The notes under the pieces were generated by a model, which was not told the DNA's origin, did not search any database, and saw only the letters and a program-made list of their open reading frames with translations. Source: Pleodorina starrii (taxonomy: Eukaryota; Chlorophyta; Chlorophyceae; Chlamydomonadales; Volvocaceae). Taken from it: DNA of 64,000 bases. The stretch lies in assembly GCA_030267565.1 (NCBI GenBank), contig BRXU01000009.1:1076001-1140000 (forward strand). Reading direction: 5' to 3'. Made by a program: the position numbers and the translations under genes. Positions 13,901 to 30,900 of the stretch are shown here, in pieces. Within the stretch, counting starts at the first letter, position 1, and each line of letters begins with the position of its first letter.

Positions 13901-16900
13901 GGGGGGAAGGGGGTGAGGGGAGGGGGAAGGGGGGAGGAGGGGTGGGGGTGAGGGTGAGGGTGAGGGGGGAAAGGAAGAGGGTGAGGGGGGAGGGTGAGGA
14001 GGTGAGGGGGAGGGGGGGAGGGGGGGGCAGAGTGTCACATACACATTGGGGACCACGGCAGCGGGCACGAGAACCTCCTTACCGTACCCTCCTCCCGTCC
14101 TTTCCCCCCTTGCCTATTCAGGCTGCGAATCTTTTCCCCCTCCCCCCTCCCTTTGCAACCTTCCTTTGTTGGCCCCTGCTAAGCTGCCGTACTTGCTCAC
14201 TGCGCTACTCGGCTGGCCCACCGGCGCATCCAATCGAGTCTACGCATTACGAAGTGCTCGCCTCCACCCCCCCCCCGCTGTCTACCTCTCCTCCCCAACC
14301 CCAAACAACCCCTTATACCCCACCCACCCCCCCCTCCACCCCCCAGGTCACCCTCCAGGCCAAGCGAGCTGGCAACTACGGCCTCGTGGTGGGTTGGGGC
14401 CACCCGCCCGTGTGCCGCCGTGTTGGCTCACCTGGGGCGCTTGGGAGGGGGAGAGCGGTGGAGGGAGGGATGGGCGCCAGGGGGCGGATGGCGGGGCATG
14501 AAAGGGGCGCCGTTGTGTGTCGTACACGTTGCGTTGCTTTGGGACGTCTGTGATTGTGTGTGTGTGGGGGGGGGCGGGGCAGGTGGGCGGAGATGGTGGC
14601 TCGCTGCGTGTGTGAGGATTCCTCCCCTTGTCCACATAGTCCCCTTGCACCCTTGATGACTTATCCCCCCTCCTCCCCTGCCCCTCCCCCCCCTCCCTCC
14701 CCTCCCTCCCTGGACCTCAGAGCCTGTTGGAGCAGTTTTCCTCCCTGGCCGATAATCTGATTCGGGTGTGTCACTGGCAGCCCCCTGCCGTACGGTCCAA
14801 TCAGAAGGCCTTCAGCCAGGTGTCCGCACACTCGGAGTTCCCCAATCTGGTGCGACTGCTGCCCTGCGAGGTGAGGGGGGGAGGGAGGAGGGGTGGGGGG
14901 AGCGTGTGGCTGTGTATTGGGAGGGTGGAGCACTTGGCAAACGTTTGCTCCGGCATATGCCCAACCTCCCCCACCCCCCGCGATACAGGAGGCAACAGAC
15001 AGACAGTTGCGACCCCCGCCCGCTCGTTCCTTCGACGTCCTCCACACCCCCATCTTTATACACGCCCCTCCCCCCCCCCCACACACACCCTCCCTCCCTC
15101 CCCTTCAGGTCATGGTTCCCACTCAAGATCAGTTCCGGGCGCCGCTGCCCCCCGCCGCCCTGGGGATGGGGATGGGGATGGGCCGGGCCCTGCACCTGCA
15201 GGAGGGGGGACCCGGGGGGGTTGCGGGAGCGCACCCGGGATCTGGATCTGGATCCAGTGGCGGTCTGGTCAAGATTTCGGGCATACTGGACAAGGTGGAC
15301 ATCATGCAGAGCCTGATGGTGGGTTTGGGTTTGTGGGGGGGGGCGGAGGGCGGGGGGGGTTAAAAGGGGATGGGTTGTCCGGGTATTGAGGGAAGGAAAG
15401 CTCGCCGGGGTTGGGGGTGGGTGGGTGGGTGAGGGCGGCTGGGGGGGGCATTCCTGATCCCCCTCACACTTCGGCCCTTTTATCCACCTTTTCCCCGCCC
15501 CATTCCCCTCCCTGTCCTGTGTCCTCTGTCCTCTCTGTCCCCTGTCCTGCGTCCTCTGTCCTCGTGTCTGGTGTTGACAGAAGCCCAAGAAGCTGACCTT
15601 TATCGGCAGTGACGGGCGGCACTACTCCTTCCTGGCCAAACCAAAGGACGACCTCAGGAAGGACTACCGGTGCGTGCGTGTTGGGCCCATGGGGAGGGGA
15701 GGGGAGGGGGTTGGAGAGGCGGGCCGGGCCGACCCAAACACTGCCCTGCCCCTGCCAGCACACCGCCCCCCCCCCCGCCCCCAGATCTTACGCCCGGCCC
15801 CCGCTCCCCCCCACCCCCCCACCCCCATTCCCCGCCCGCCCCCAGCCTGATGGATTTTGCCGGCCTGCTGAACGCCCTGTTCTGCGGCCACTCCGCCTCC
15901 CGCCGCCGCTCCCTCCGTCTGCGCACCTATGCGGTGGTGGCCCTGACTGAGGACTGCGGTGTACTGCAGTGGGTGGAGGGGCTGCTGCCGCTCAAGGGCG
16001 CCATCGAGGACATTTACGTGTCGGAGCGGGTGTTCAACAGGAGGTGGGGGCCGCGTGGATGTGGTTGTGGATGTGGCTGTGGGGGCAGGGAGGAGGGGTT
16101 CTGGGTGGGGAGGCGGAGGGGGTCCAGGTAGGGGAGTGTGTGTGTATGTACCGTATATGTGTATGCCCGGCGGGTATGAGGTCCTTCCCTCGGCCCCCTT
16201 CCCTTCCCTACCCACGTTTTCTCCCCCCCCCTCCCCCCCCTCCCCAAGGGATTGGATGCATTTTATCCGCAAGCTGTGGGACACCTGGCCCGAGCCCTCC
16301 AACAAGTCCAAGCTGCTGAGCAAGGTGCTGGAGAAGCTGCCCCCCCGACTGCACCGCTGGTTCCTCACCAGGCACCCGGAGCCGGCGGCGTGGCTCAGCG
16401 CGCGGACCAACTTCACACGGTGTGTGTGTGTGTGTGGGGGGGTATCCACGTCTAGGGGGGAGTGAGCTGTGAGAGTGGGGGTAGGGGTGTGTGTGAGGTA
16501 TGAACCTCAGCGATGGGGTGGCGGCGACGTTGGGTGGGTGGACGTGGACGTGGAGGTGGTGGAGGTTGAGGGTTGAGGGTTTGGGGAGGGGGGGGTGTCG
16601 GGATGGGCGGATGCTGTGTGAGGGCCCTCACAGAGGGGTGTGACCATACCCATATACCCATACACCCATACACCCATACACCCATATACCCATATACCCA
16701 TATACCCATACACCCATATACCCATATACCCATATACCCATACACCCATATACCCATATACCCATACACCCATACACCCATATACCCATATACCCATACA
16801 CCCATATACCCATATACCCATATACCCATATACCCATATACCCATATACCCATATACCCATACACCCATATACCCATATACCCATATACCCATATACCCA

Positions 16901-19900
16901 TATACCCATATACCCATATACCCATATACCCATACACCCATACACCCATACACCCATATACCCATACACCCATATACCCATATACCCATATACCCATATA
17001 CCCATATACCCATATACCCATATACCCATATACCCATATACCCATACACCCATATACCCATACACCCATACACCCATACACCCATACACCCATACACCCA
17101 TATACCCATATACCCATACACCCATACACCCATACACCCATACACCCATATACCCATACACCCATACACCCATATACCCATATACCCATATACCCATACA
17201 CCCATATACCCATACACCCATACACCCATACACCCATATACCCATACACCCATACACCCATATACCCATATACCCATATACCCATACACCCATATACCCA
17301 TACACCCATACACCCATATACCCATATACCCATACACCCATATACCCATATACCCATACACCCATACACCCATACACCCATACACCCATATACCCATACA
17401 CCCATACACCCATACACCCATATACCCATATACCCATACACCCATATACCCATATACCCATACACCCATATACACATATACCCATACACCCATATACCCA
17501 TATACCCATACACCCATATACCCATACACCCATACACCCATATACCCATACACCCATATACCCATATACCCATATACACATATACCCATATACCCATACA
17601 CCCATACACCCATACACCCATATACCCATATACCCATACACCCATATACCCATATACACATATACACATATACCCATATACCCATACACCCATACACCCA
17701 TACACCCATACACCCATACACCCATACACCCATACACCCATACACCCATATACCCATACACCCATATACCCATATACCCATACACCCATATACCCATATA
17801 CCCATATATCCATACACCCATATACCCATATACCCATATACCCATATACCCATATACCCATATACCCATATACCCATACACCCATATACCCATATACCCA
17901 TATACCCATATACCCATATACCCATACACCCATATACCCATATACCCATACACCCATACACCCATATACCCATACACCCATACACCCATATACCCATACA
18001 CCCATACACCCATATACCCATATACCCATATACCCATATACCCATATACCCATATACCCATACACCCATATACCCATACCCATACCCATATTACCCATAC
18101 CCATACCCATATTACCCATACCCATACCCATACCCATATTACCCATATACCCATACCCATACCCATATACCCATATACCCATATACCCATACACCCATAT
18201 ACCCATATACCCATATACCCATATACCCATATACCCATATTACCCATACCCATACCCATATTACCCATACCCATACCCATATTACCCATACCCATACACC
18301 CATATACCCATATACCCATATACCCATATACCCATATACCCATATACCCATACACCCATATACCCATACACCCATATACCCATATACCCATACACCCATA
18401 CACCCATATACCCATACACCCATATACCCATACACCCATACACCCATATACCCATATACCCATATACCCATACACCCATATACCCATACCCATATACCCA
18501 TATACCCATACCCATATACCCATATACCCATATACCCAATACCCATATACCCATATACCCATACACCCATACTAACCCATACCAATACCCCATACCCATA
18601 TACCCATATACCCATACACCCATATACCCATATACCCATACCCATACCCATATAACCCATACCCATACCCATAATACCCATACACACATATACCCATATA
18701 CCCATACCCCCATATACCCATACCCATATACCTATATACCCATACCCATATACCCATACCCATACACCCAATACCCATACCATACCCATATTACCCATAC
18801 CCATACCCATATTACCCATACCCATAAACAAAATACCCATACCCATACACCCATAACCCATATACCCATACCCATATACCCATACCCAATATACCCATAC
18901 ACCCATACCCATACATCCCATTACCCATACCCATATTACCCATACCCATACCCATATTACCCATACCCATACCCATATTACTCATACCATACCCATATTA
19001 CCCATACCCATACCCATACACCCATACACCCATATACCCATACACCCATAAACCCATATACCCATATACCCATACACCCAAATACCCATACCCATATACC
19101 CATATACCCATACCCATATACCCATATACCCATACCCATACTACCCATATACCCATATACCCATACCCATATACCCATATACCCATATACCCATATACCC
19201 ATATACCCATACCCATATACCCATACCCATACCCATATACCCATATACCCATATACCCATACCCATATACCCATATACCCATACACCCATATTACCCATA
19301 CCCATATACCCATATACCCATACCCATACCCATATACCCATACCCATATACCCATATACCCATACACCCATATACCCATACCCATACCCATATACCCATA
19401 CCCATACCCATACACCTATATACACATATACCCATATACCCATATACCCATATACCCATACACCCATATACCCATACCCATACCCATATTACCCATACCC
19501 ATACCCATATTACCCATACCCATACCCATATTACCCATACCCATATACCCATATACCCATACCCATATACCCATATACCCATATACCCATATACCCATAC
19601 CCATATTACCCATAACCCATATACCCATACCCATACCCATACCCATATACCCATACCCATATACCCATATACCCATACCCATACCCATATACCCATACCC
19701 ATACCCATATTACCCATACCCATATACCCATATACCCATACCCATAACCATATTAACCAGACCCATACCCATATTACCCATAACCATACCCATATACACA
19801 TATACCCATACACCCATATACCCATATACCCATACACCCATATACCCATATACCCATATACCCATACCCATATACCCATATACCCATACCCATATACCCA

Positions 19901-22900
19901 TATACCCATACCCATACCCATACCCATATACCCATACACCCATACCCATATACCCATACTACCCATATACCCATACCCATATACCCATATACCCATACCC
20001 ATATTACCCATACCCATATTACCAATACCCATACCCATATGACCCATACCCATATTAACCATACCCATACCCATATTACCCATACCCATACCCATATTAC
20101 CCATACACCCATACACCCATACACCCATATACCCATACCCATATACCCATACCCATACCCATATTACCCATACCCATATACCCATATACCCATACCCATA
20201 TACCCATATACCCATACCCATATACCCATATACCCATATGACCCATACCCATATACCCATACACCCATACACCCATATACCCATACACCCATATACCCAT
20301 ATACCCATACACCCATACACCCATATACCCATACACCCATACACCCATATTACCCATACCCATACCCATATTACCCATACCCATACCCATATTACCCATA
20401 CACCCATATACCCATACACCCATACACCCATATACCCATATACCCATACACCCATATACCCATACACCCATATACCCATATACCCATATACCCATACCCA
20501 TATTACCCATACCCATACCCATATTACCCATACCCATACCCATATTACCCATAACCATACCCATATTACCCATACCCATACCCATACCCATATTACCCAT
20601 ACCCATACCCATATTACCCATACCCATACCCATATTACCCATACCCATAACCAAAATACCCATACCCATACCCATATTACCCATAACCATACCCATATTA
20701 CCCATACCCATACCCATATACCCATACACCCATACACCCATATACCCATATACCCATATACCCATACACCCATACACCCATATACCCATACACCCATACC
20801 CATATTAACCTACCCATACCCATATACCCATATACCCATATACCCATATACCCATACACCCATATACCCATACACCCATACACCCATATACCCATATACC
20901 CATACACCCATATACCCATATACCCATATACCCATACACCCATACACCCATATTACCCATACCCATACCCATATTACTCATACCCATACCCATATTACCC
21001 ATACCCATATTACCCATACCCATACCCATATACCCAACCCCATACCCATAATACCCTTATCCATATTACCCATAACCCATACCCATATTACCCATACCCA
21101 TACCCATATATACCCATACCCATATTACCCATACCCATACCCATATTACCACATACCCATAACCAATATTACCCAACTCATACCCATATTACCCATAGAC
21201 CCATATTACCCATACCCATGATTACCCATACCCATAAACCCATATTACTCATAACCCATATTAACCATACCCATACCCATATTACCCATACCCATACCCA
21301 TATTAACCATACCCATACCCATATTACCCATACCCATACCCATAATAACCCATACCCAATACCCATATTAATCATGACCCATGACCCATAGTACCCATAC
21401 CCATAGACCCCATACCCATATTACCCATTAACCATATTACCCATACCCATACCCCATATTACCCATACCCATATACCCATATACCCATACCCATATACCC
21501 ATAACCCATACCCATATACCCATACCCATATACCCATATACCCATACCCCATATACCCATACCCATACCCATATTACCCATACCCATATACCCATACCCA
21601 TATACCCATATACCCATACCCATACACCCATACTACCCATATACCCATACCCATATACCCATATACCCATACCCATATACCCATACACCCATACCCATAT
21701 TACCCATAACCCATATACCCATATACCCATACCCATACACCCATATTACCCATACCCCATACCCATATACCCATACCCATACCCATATACCCATACCCAT
21801 ATACCCATAACCCATACACCCATATACCCATACCCATACCCATATACCCATACACCCATAAACCCATATACCCATATACCCATATACCCATATACCCATA
21901 TACCCATACACCCATATACCCATATACCCATATACCCATATACCCATACCCATACCCATATTACCCATACCCATACCCATATTACCCATACCCATACCCA
22001 TATTACTCATACCCATATTACCCATACCCATACCCATATTACCCATACCCATTACCTTACCCTATACCCATACCCATACCCATATTACTCATACCCATAT
22101 ACCCATACCCATACCCATATTACCCATACCCATACCCATATTACCATACCATACCCATATTACCCATACCCATACCCATATACCCATACCCATACCCTTA
22201 TACCCATACCCATACCATATTACCCATACCCCATATTCATACCCATACCCATATTACTCATAGCCACCCATTTTACCCTATTCAAATTACCATACCTAAT
22301 TACCCATATTACTCATACCCATATTACCCATACCCTTTACCAATATTACCCATACCCATATCCCATATTACCCATACTCCATATTACTCTTATTACCCAT
22401 TACCCATACCCATACCCATATTACCCATACCCATACCCATATTACCCATACCCATACCCATATTACCCATACCCATACCCATATAACCCATACCCATAAC
22501 CAAAATACCCATACCCATATTACCCATACCCATATTACCCATACCCATACCCATATTACCCATACCCATATTACCCATACCCATACCCATATTACCCATA
22601 CCCATACCCATATTACCCATACCCATACCCATATTACCCATACCCATATTACCAATACCCATACCCATATGACCCATACCCATATGACCCATACCCATAT
22701 TAACCATACCCATACCCATATTACCCATACCCATACCCATATTACCCATACCCATACCCATATTACCCATACCCATACCCATATTACCCATACCCATACC
22801 CATATTACCCATACCCATATTACCCATACCCATACCCATATTACCCATACCCATATTACCCATACCCATACCCATATTACCCATATACCCATATACCCAT

Positions 22901-24353
22901 ACACCCATACCCATATTACCCATACCCATACCCATATTACCCATACCCATATACCCATACACCCATATACCCATACACCCATATACCCATATACCCATAC
23001 ACCCATATACCCATATACCCATATACCCCATACCCATACCCATATTACCCATACCCATACCCATATTACCCATACCCATATTACCCATATTACCCATACC
23101 CATACCCATATTACCCATACCCATACCCATATTACCCATACCCATACCCATATTACCCATACCCATACCCATATTACCCATACCCATACCCATATTACCC
23201 ATACCCATACCCATATTACCCATACCCATACCCATACCCATATACCCCATACCCATACCCATATTACCCATACCCATACCCATATTACCCATACCCATAC
23301 CCATATTACCCATACCCATACCCATATTACCCATACCCATACCCATATTACCCATACCCATACCCATATTACCCATACCCATATTACCCATATTACCCAT
23401 ACCCATATTACCCATATTACCCATATTACCCATACCCATACCCATACCCATATTACCCATACCCATACCCATATTACCCATACCCATACCCATATTACCC
23501 ATACCCATACCCATATTACCCATACCCATATTACCCATATTACCCATACCCATATTACCCATACCCATATTACCCATACCCATACCCATATTACCCATAC
23601 CCATACCCATATTACCCATACCCATATTACCCATATTACCCATACCCATACCCATATCACCCATACCCATACCCATATTACCCATACCCATACCCATATT
23701 ACCCATACCCATACCCATATTACCCATACCCATATTACCCATACCCATACCCATATTACCCATACCCATACCCATACCCATATTACCCATACCCATACAC
23801 CCATATACCCATATACCCATACACCCATATACCCATACACCCATACACCCATATACCCATACACCCATATACCCATACACCCATACACCCATATACCCAT
23901 ACACCCATATACCCATATACCCATATACCCATATACCCATACCCATATTACCCATACCCATACCCATATTACCCATACCCATACCCATATTACCCATACC
24001 CATACCCATATTACCCATACCCATATTACCCATATTACCCATACCCATATTACCCATACCCATATTACCCATACCCATATTACCCATACCCATACCCATA
24101 TTACCCATACCCATACCCATATTACCCATACCCATATTACCCATACCCATACCCATATTACCCATACCCATATTACCCATACCCATATTACCCATACCCA
24201 TATTACCCATACCCATACCCATATTACCCATACCCATACCCATATTACCCATACCCATACCCATATTACCCATACCCATATTACCCATATTACCCATACC
24301 CATACCCATATTACCCATACCCATACCCTTATTCCGCATACCCATACCCATAT

Positions 24354-24385
<32 letters not shown>

Positions 24386-27300
24386 TTACCCATACCCATA
24401 CCCATATTACCCATACCCATACCCATACCCATATTACCCATACCCATACCCATATTACCCATACCCATATACCCATACACCCATACACCCATATACCCAT
24501 ATTACCCATACCCATATTACCCATATTACCCATACCCATATTACCCATACCCATACCCATATTACCCATACCCATACCCATATTACCCATACCCATACCC
24601 ATATTACCCATATTACCCATACCCATATTACCCATACCCATACCCATATTACCCATACCCATACCCATACCCATATTACCCATACCCATACCCATATTAC
24701 CCATACCCATACCCATATTACCCATACCCATATTACCCATACCCATATTACCCATACCCATACCCATATTACCCATACCCATACCCATATTACCCATACC
24801 CATACCCATATACCCATATACCCATACACCCATATACCCATATACCCATACACCCATATACCCATACCCCAAATACCCATACCCATATTACCCATACCCA
24901 TATTACCCATACCCATACCCATATTACCCATACACCCATATACCCATATACCCATACACCCATATACCCATATACCCATACACCCATATACCCATACCCA
25001 TATTACCCATACCCATACCCATATTACCCATACCCATACCCATATTACCCATACCCATACCCATATTACCCATATACCCATACACCCATATACCCATATT
25101 ATCACAACCCATACCCATATTACCCATACCCACACCCATATTACCCATACCCATACCCATATTACCCATACACGTACCCATATTACCCATACACATACCC
25201 ATATTACCCATACCCATATTACCCATATTACCCATACCCATATTACCCATATTACCCATACCCATATTACCCATACCCATACCCATACCCATAATACCCA
25301 TACCCATACCCATATACCCCATACCCATACCCATATTACCCATACCCATACCCATAAACCCATACCCATATACCCATATACCCATACCCATATACCCATA
25401 TACCCATACCCATACCCATACCCATATACCCATACCCATACCCATATACCCATACCCATACCCATATTACCCATACCCATATACCCATACCCATATACCC
25501 ATACCCATACCCATATTACCCATACCCATAACCCATATACCCATACCCATACCCATATTACCCATACCCATACCCATACACCCATATACCCATATTACCC
25601 ATACCCATACCCATATTACCCATACCCATACCCATATAACCCATACCCATACCCATATTACCCATACCCATACCCATATTACCCATACACATAACCTTAT
25701 TACCCATACCCATACCCATATTACCCATACCCATACCCATATTACCCATACCCATACCCATATACCCATACACCCATATACCCATATACCCATACCCATA
25801 CCCATATTACCCATACCCATACCCATATTATCACAACCCATACCCATATACCCATACACCCATACACCCATATACACATACACCCATATACACATATACC
25901 CATATACCCATACACCCATATACCCATATACCCATATACCCATACACCCATATACCCATACACCCATATTACCCATACCCATACCCATATTACCCATACC
26001 CATACCCATATTACCCATACTCATACCCATATTACCCATACCCATATTACCCATACCCATACCCATATACCCATATACCCATATACCCATACACCCATAT
26101 ACCCATATACCCATATACCCATATTACCCATACCCATATTACCCATACCCATATTACCCATATTACCCATACCCATATTACCCATACCCATATTACCCAT
26201 ACCCATATACCCATATACCCATATACCCATACACCCATATACCCATACACCCATACACCCATACACCCATACACATACCCATATTACCCATACCCATACC
26301 CATATTACCCATACCCATACCCATATTACCCATACCCATATTACCCATACCCATACCCATATTACCCATACACGTACCCATATTACCCATACACATACCC
26401 ATATTACCCATACCCATACCCATATTACCCATACCCATACCAATATTACCCATACCCATACCCATATTACCCATACCCATACCCATATTACTCATACCCA
26501 TATTACCCATACCCATACCCATATTACCCATACCCATATTACCCATACCCATACCCATATTACCCATACCCATACCCATATTACCCATACCCATACCCAT
26601 ATTACCCATACCCATACCCATATTACCCATACCCATATTACCCAATACCCATACCCAAATTACCCATACCCAGATGACCCATATTACCCATACCCATTAC
26701 CCATATTACCATACCAATATTACCCATACCCATACCCATATTACCCATAGCCCATACCCATAGTACCCATACTCAGACCCATATTCCAACCCATATTACC
26801 CATACCCATATTACCCATATTCCCTTACCCATATTACCCTTACCCATACCCATATACCCATACCCATATACCCATATACCCATACCCATATTACCCATAC
26901 CCATAACCCATATTACCCATACCCATATACCCATATACCCATACACCCATACCCATATTACCCATACCCATACCCATATACCCATACCCATACCCATATT
27001 ACCCATACCCATACCCATATACCCATACCCATACCCATATTATCACAACCCATACCCATAAACCTATTACCCATACCCATACCCATATTACCCATATACC
27101 CATACCCATATTACCCATACCCATACCCATATACCCATACCCATAACCCATATTACCCATACCCATACCCATATTACCCATACCCATACCCATATACCCA
27201 TACCCATATACCCATATACCCATACCCATATTACCCATACCCATACCCATATACCCATACCCATATACCCATATACCCATACCCATATACCCATAACCCA

Positions 27301-27962
27301 TATCACCCATACCCATATTACCCATACCCATACCCATATTACCCATACCCATACCCATATTACCCATACCCATACCCATATTACCCATACCCATACCCAT
27401 ATACCCATATACCCATATACCCATACACCCATATACCCATATACCCATATACCCATATACCCATATACCCATACCCATATTACCCATACCCATACCCATA
27501 TTACCCATACCCATATTACCCATACCCATACCCATATTACTCATACCCATACCCATATTACCCATACACCCATATACCCATATACCCATATACCCATATA
27601 CCCATATACCCATACACCCATACACCCATATTACCCATACCCATACCCATATTACCCATACCCATACCCATATTACCCATACCCATACCCATATTACCCA
27701 TACCCATATTACCCATATTACCCATACCCATACACCCATATACCCATATTACCCATACCCATACCCATATGACCCATACCCATATGACCCATACCCATAT
27801 TAACCATACCCATACCCATATTACCCATACCCATACCCATATTACCCATACCCATATTACCCATACCCATACCCATATTACCCATACCCATAAAACAAAT
27901 ACCCATACCCATACCCATATTACCCATACCCATACCCTTATTCCACATACCCATACCCATAT

Positions 27963-27994
<32 letters not shown>

Positions 27995-30900
27995 TACCCC
28001 ATACCCATACCCATATTACCCATACACCCATATACCCATATACCCATACACCCATATACCCATACACCCATATATCCATACACCCATATACCCATATTAC
28101 CCATACCCATATTACCCATACCCATACCCATATTACCCATACCCATAATACCCATATTACCCATACCCATACCCATATTACCCATACCCATAACCATATT
28201 ACCCATACCCATACCCATATTACCCATACCCATACCCATATTACCCATACCCATACCCATATTACCCATACCCATACCCATATTACCCATACCCATACCC
28301 ATATTACCCATACCCATACCCATATTACCCATACCCATATTACCCATATTACCCATACCCATATTACCCATACCCATACCCATATTACCCATACCCATAC
28401 CCATATTACCCATACCCATACCCATATTACCCATACCCATATTACCCATATTACCCATACCCATACCCATATTACCCATACCCATATTACCCATACCCAT
28501 ACCCATATTACCCATACCCATATTACCCATATTACCCATACCCATATTACCCATACCCATACCCATATTACCCATACCCATATTACCCATATTACCCATA
28601 CCCATATTACCCATACCCATACCCATATTACCAATACCCATACCCATATTACCCATACCCATACCCATATTACCCATACCCATATTACCCATATTACCCA
28701 TACCCATACCCATATTACCCATACCCATATACCCATATACCCATATACCCATACACCCATATACCCATATACCCATACACCCATACACCCATATACCCAT
28801 ATACCCATACACCCATACACCCATATACCCATATTACCCATACCCATACCCATATTACCCATACCCATACCCATATTACCCATACACCCATATACCCATA
28901 TACCCATACACCCATACACCCATACACCCATATACACATATACCTATATACCCATATTACCCATACCCATACCCATATTACCCATACCCATACCCATATT
29001 ACCCATACCCATACCCATATTACCCATACACCCATACACCCATATACCCATACACCCATATACCCATATACCCATATACCCATATACCCATATACCCATA
29101 CACCCATATACCCATATACCCATACACCCATATACCCATATACCCATACCCATATTACCCATACCCATACCCATATACCCCATACCCATACCCATATTAC
29201 CCATACCCATACCCATATTACCCATACCCATACAACACATACCCATACCCATACCCATACACCCATATACCCATACACCCATATACCCATACCCATACCC
29301 ATATACCCATACCCATACCCATATTACCCATACCCATACCCATATTACCCATACCCATACCCATATTACCCATACCCATATTACCCATACCCATACCCAT
29401 ATTACCCATACACCCATATACCCATATACCCATACACCCATATACCCATATACCCATACACCCATATACCCATATACCCATATACACATATACACATATA
29501 CCCATACACCCATATACCCATATACCCATACACCCATATACCCATATACCCATATACCCATATACCCATATACCCATATACCCATATACCCATATACCCA
29601 TATACCCATATACCCATACACCCATATACCCATATTACCCATACCCATACCCATATTACCCATACCCATACCCATATTACCCATACCCATATACCCATAT
29701 ACCCATACACCCATATACCCATATACCCATACACCCATACACCCATATACCCATATACCCATACACCCATATACCCATATACCCATATTACCCATACCCA
29801 TATTACCCATACCCATACACCCATATACCCATATACCCATATACCCATAAACCCATAAACCCATATACCCATAAACCCATAAACCCATATACCCATAAAC
29901 CCATACCCATATACCCATACCCATACCCATATACCCATACCCATATACCCATATACCCATATACCCATACCCATATTACCCATACCCACACCCATATTAC
30001 CCATACCCATACCCATATACCCATATACCCATATACCCATACACCCATACACCCATATACCCATACACCCATATACCCATACACCCATATACCCATACAC
30101 CCATACCCATATTACCCATACCCATACCCATATTACCCATACCCATATTACCCATACCCATATACCCATATACCCATACACCCATATACCCATATACCCA
30201 TACACCCATATACCCATATACCCATACACCCATACACCCATATACCCATATACCCATACACCCATATACCCATATACCCATACACCCATATACCCATACA
30301 CCCATATACCCATATACCCATATACCCATATACCCATATACCCATACACCCATACACCCATATACCCATATACCCATACACCCATATACCCATATACACA
30401 TATACCCATATACCCATATACCCATACACCCATACACCCATACACCCATACACCCATATACCCATACACCCATATACCCATATACCCATATACCCATATA
30501 CCCATATACCCATACACCCATATACACATATACCCATATACCCATATACCCATACACCCATACACCCATATACCCATATACCCATATACCCATATACCCA
30601 TATACCCATATACCCATACACCCATATACCCATACACCCATACACCCATATACCCATACACCCATACACCCATATACCCATACACCCATATACCCATATA
30701 CCCATATACACATATACCCATATACACATATACCCATATACCCATATACCCATATACCCATATACCCATATACCCATATACCCATACACCCATACACCCA
30801 TATACACATATACCCATATACCCATATACCCATACACCCATACACCCATATACCCATATACCCATACACCCATACACCCATACACCCATACACCCATACA

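Larger units (their letters stand above)
8465..14870 (+). other. ATR: ATR exons 18-31: FAT domain
   Basis: Exons: 8465-8563, 8917-9270, 9504-9818, 10109-10240, 10486-10602, 10738-10858, 11040-11184, 11391-11636, 12303-12410, 12809-12926, 13338-13586, 13759-13893, 14347-14388, 14721-14870. The order of ATR FAT signatures is intact: [149 protein letters not shown]. Exon 30 is only 42 nt. Low-complexity insertions interrupt the fold in exons 19 (Gly/Ala), 20 (GSGSGS from a GGATCT repeat), 25 (poly-Gly) and 28 (poly-Gly). Intron 25 carries the perfect GGGACT array. The exon 24 donor was placed at 11184/11185 (GA|GTGAGT) because it restores phase with the next exon. Confidence 0.85.

Noticed and set aside
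16646..18075. Telomere or subtelomere end
   Set aside because: The unit ACCCATA is not CCCTAAA or CCCTAAAA, and coding exons of one gene lie on both sides.
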